From NCBI GenBank assembly GCA_038232935.1, contig JBBSMX010000197.1:1-5571 (forward strand): DNA of 5,571 bases, given 5' to 3'. Below, in pieces: positions 5,484-5,571 of this stretch. This stretch comes from JBBSMX01 sp038232935. GTDB lineage: Bacteria > Bacteroidota > Rhodothermia > Rhodothermales > JANQRZ01. Numbering within the stretch: position 1 is the first letter of the stretch; each line of letters opens with the position of its first letter. Both the position numbers and the translations under genes were made by a program. The notes under the pieces were generated by a model. It was given only the letters and a program-made list of their open reading frames with translations. It made no database searches and was not told the origin of the DNA.

Positions 5484-5571
5484 GTAAGGCAAATCCGTCG
5501 TGCTCTACCCTGCCAAGTTTCACTTCCGATTAGCGAGTGCGGACGCGGACCCGCTCCTCTTCCACAATCCA
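5484..5571. other. Unassigned lower-GC segment beyond the guaA breakpoint
   Basis: These 88 bases are about 57 percent G+C, and the first 47 about 51 percent, against 63 percent for the guaA fragment and more for the genes. Two partial readings reach the edge. On the + strand a GTG at 5500-5502, with AAGG ten bases upstream, opens a frame to the end (VLYPAKFHFRLASADADP...). On the minus strand a frame entering from the right ends at a TAA at 5530-5532 with WIVEEERVRVRTR. They overlap and cannot both be called from this length. Neither resembles GuaA or a recognisable recombinase. If the guaA fragment is an att half-site, this is the outer end of the inserted element. Confidence 0.4.

Noticed and set aside
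1..5571. CRISPR arrays, tRNA or rRNA genes, insertion sequences, transposases
   Set aside because: No regularly spaced repeats, no cloverleaf or rRNA segments, and no transposase or integrase motifs were seen. The integrated element is inferred only from the guaA fragment.

Overview
The window is GC-rich DNA, by eye about two thirds G+C in the genes and almost all G or C at third codon positions. The organism is most likely a GC-rich member of the Bacteroidota/Rhodothermota, such as a Salinibacter, Rhodothermus or Rubrivirga relative. Four things point that way: a BamD lipoprotein (outer membrane present), a TPR plus periplasmic-binding protein beside it, an exact TAnnTTTG-type -7 element upstream of the nagZ-like gene, and gene starts without Shine-Dalgarno sequences. 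This placement is inference, since no rRNA or marker tree is available here.

Layout from left to right. (1) At 1-54 there is an unidentified gene end, probably on the + strand. (2) At 61-276 (minus) lies a 71-residue protein with two predicted membrane helices. (3) At 377-1933 (minus) lies a two-domain glycoside hydrolase family 3 protein of the NagZ type. (4) The segment 1934-2100 is a divergent intergenic region with a candidate promoter and a 9-bp inverted repeat. (5) At 2101-2271 (+) lies a 56-residue protein with one membrane helix; its stop codon overlaps that of nadD in a CTAG. (6) At 2268-2921 (minus) lies nadD. (7) At 2918-3724 (minus) lies bamD, joined to nadD by an ATGA overlap. 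(8) At 3885-5309 (minus) lies a secreted TPR plus Peripla_BP protein. (9) At 5406-5483 (minus) lie the last 25 codons of guaA (GMP synthase) and nothing more of that gene. (10) At 5484-5571 there is unrelated sequence of lower GC.

The minus-strand genes from guaA through the binding protein and bamD to nadD look like an ancestral run: purine synthesis, an envelope sensor or activator, outer membrane protein assembly, and NAD synthesis. Only bamD-nadD is clearly coupled. The NagZ-like enzyme adds a cell-wall recycling function next to it.

The most notable feature is at the right end. The GuaA C-terminus is recognisable and ends in a normal stop, but homology stops abruptly near 5484, an in-frame stop lies just upstream, and no frame beyond it resembles GuaA. 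The guaA 3' end is a known integration target for genomic islands, so this is best read as the displaced 3' end (an att half-site) of an integrated element extending to the right, beyond the window. A second observation is that four of five independent gene starts carry a pyrimidine-rich leader with CYTCCG directly before ATG instead of a Shine-Dalgarno sequence.
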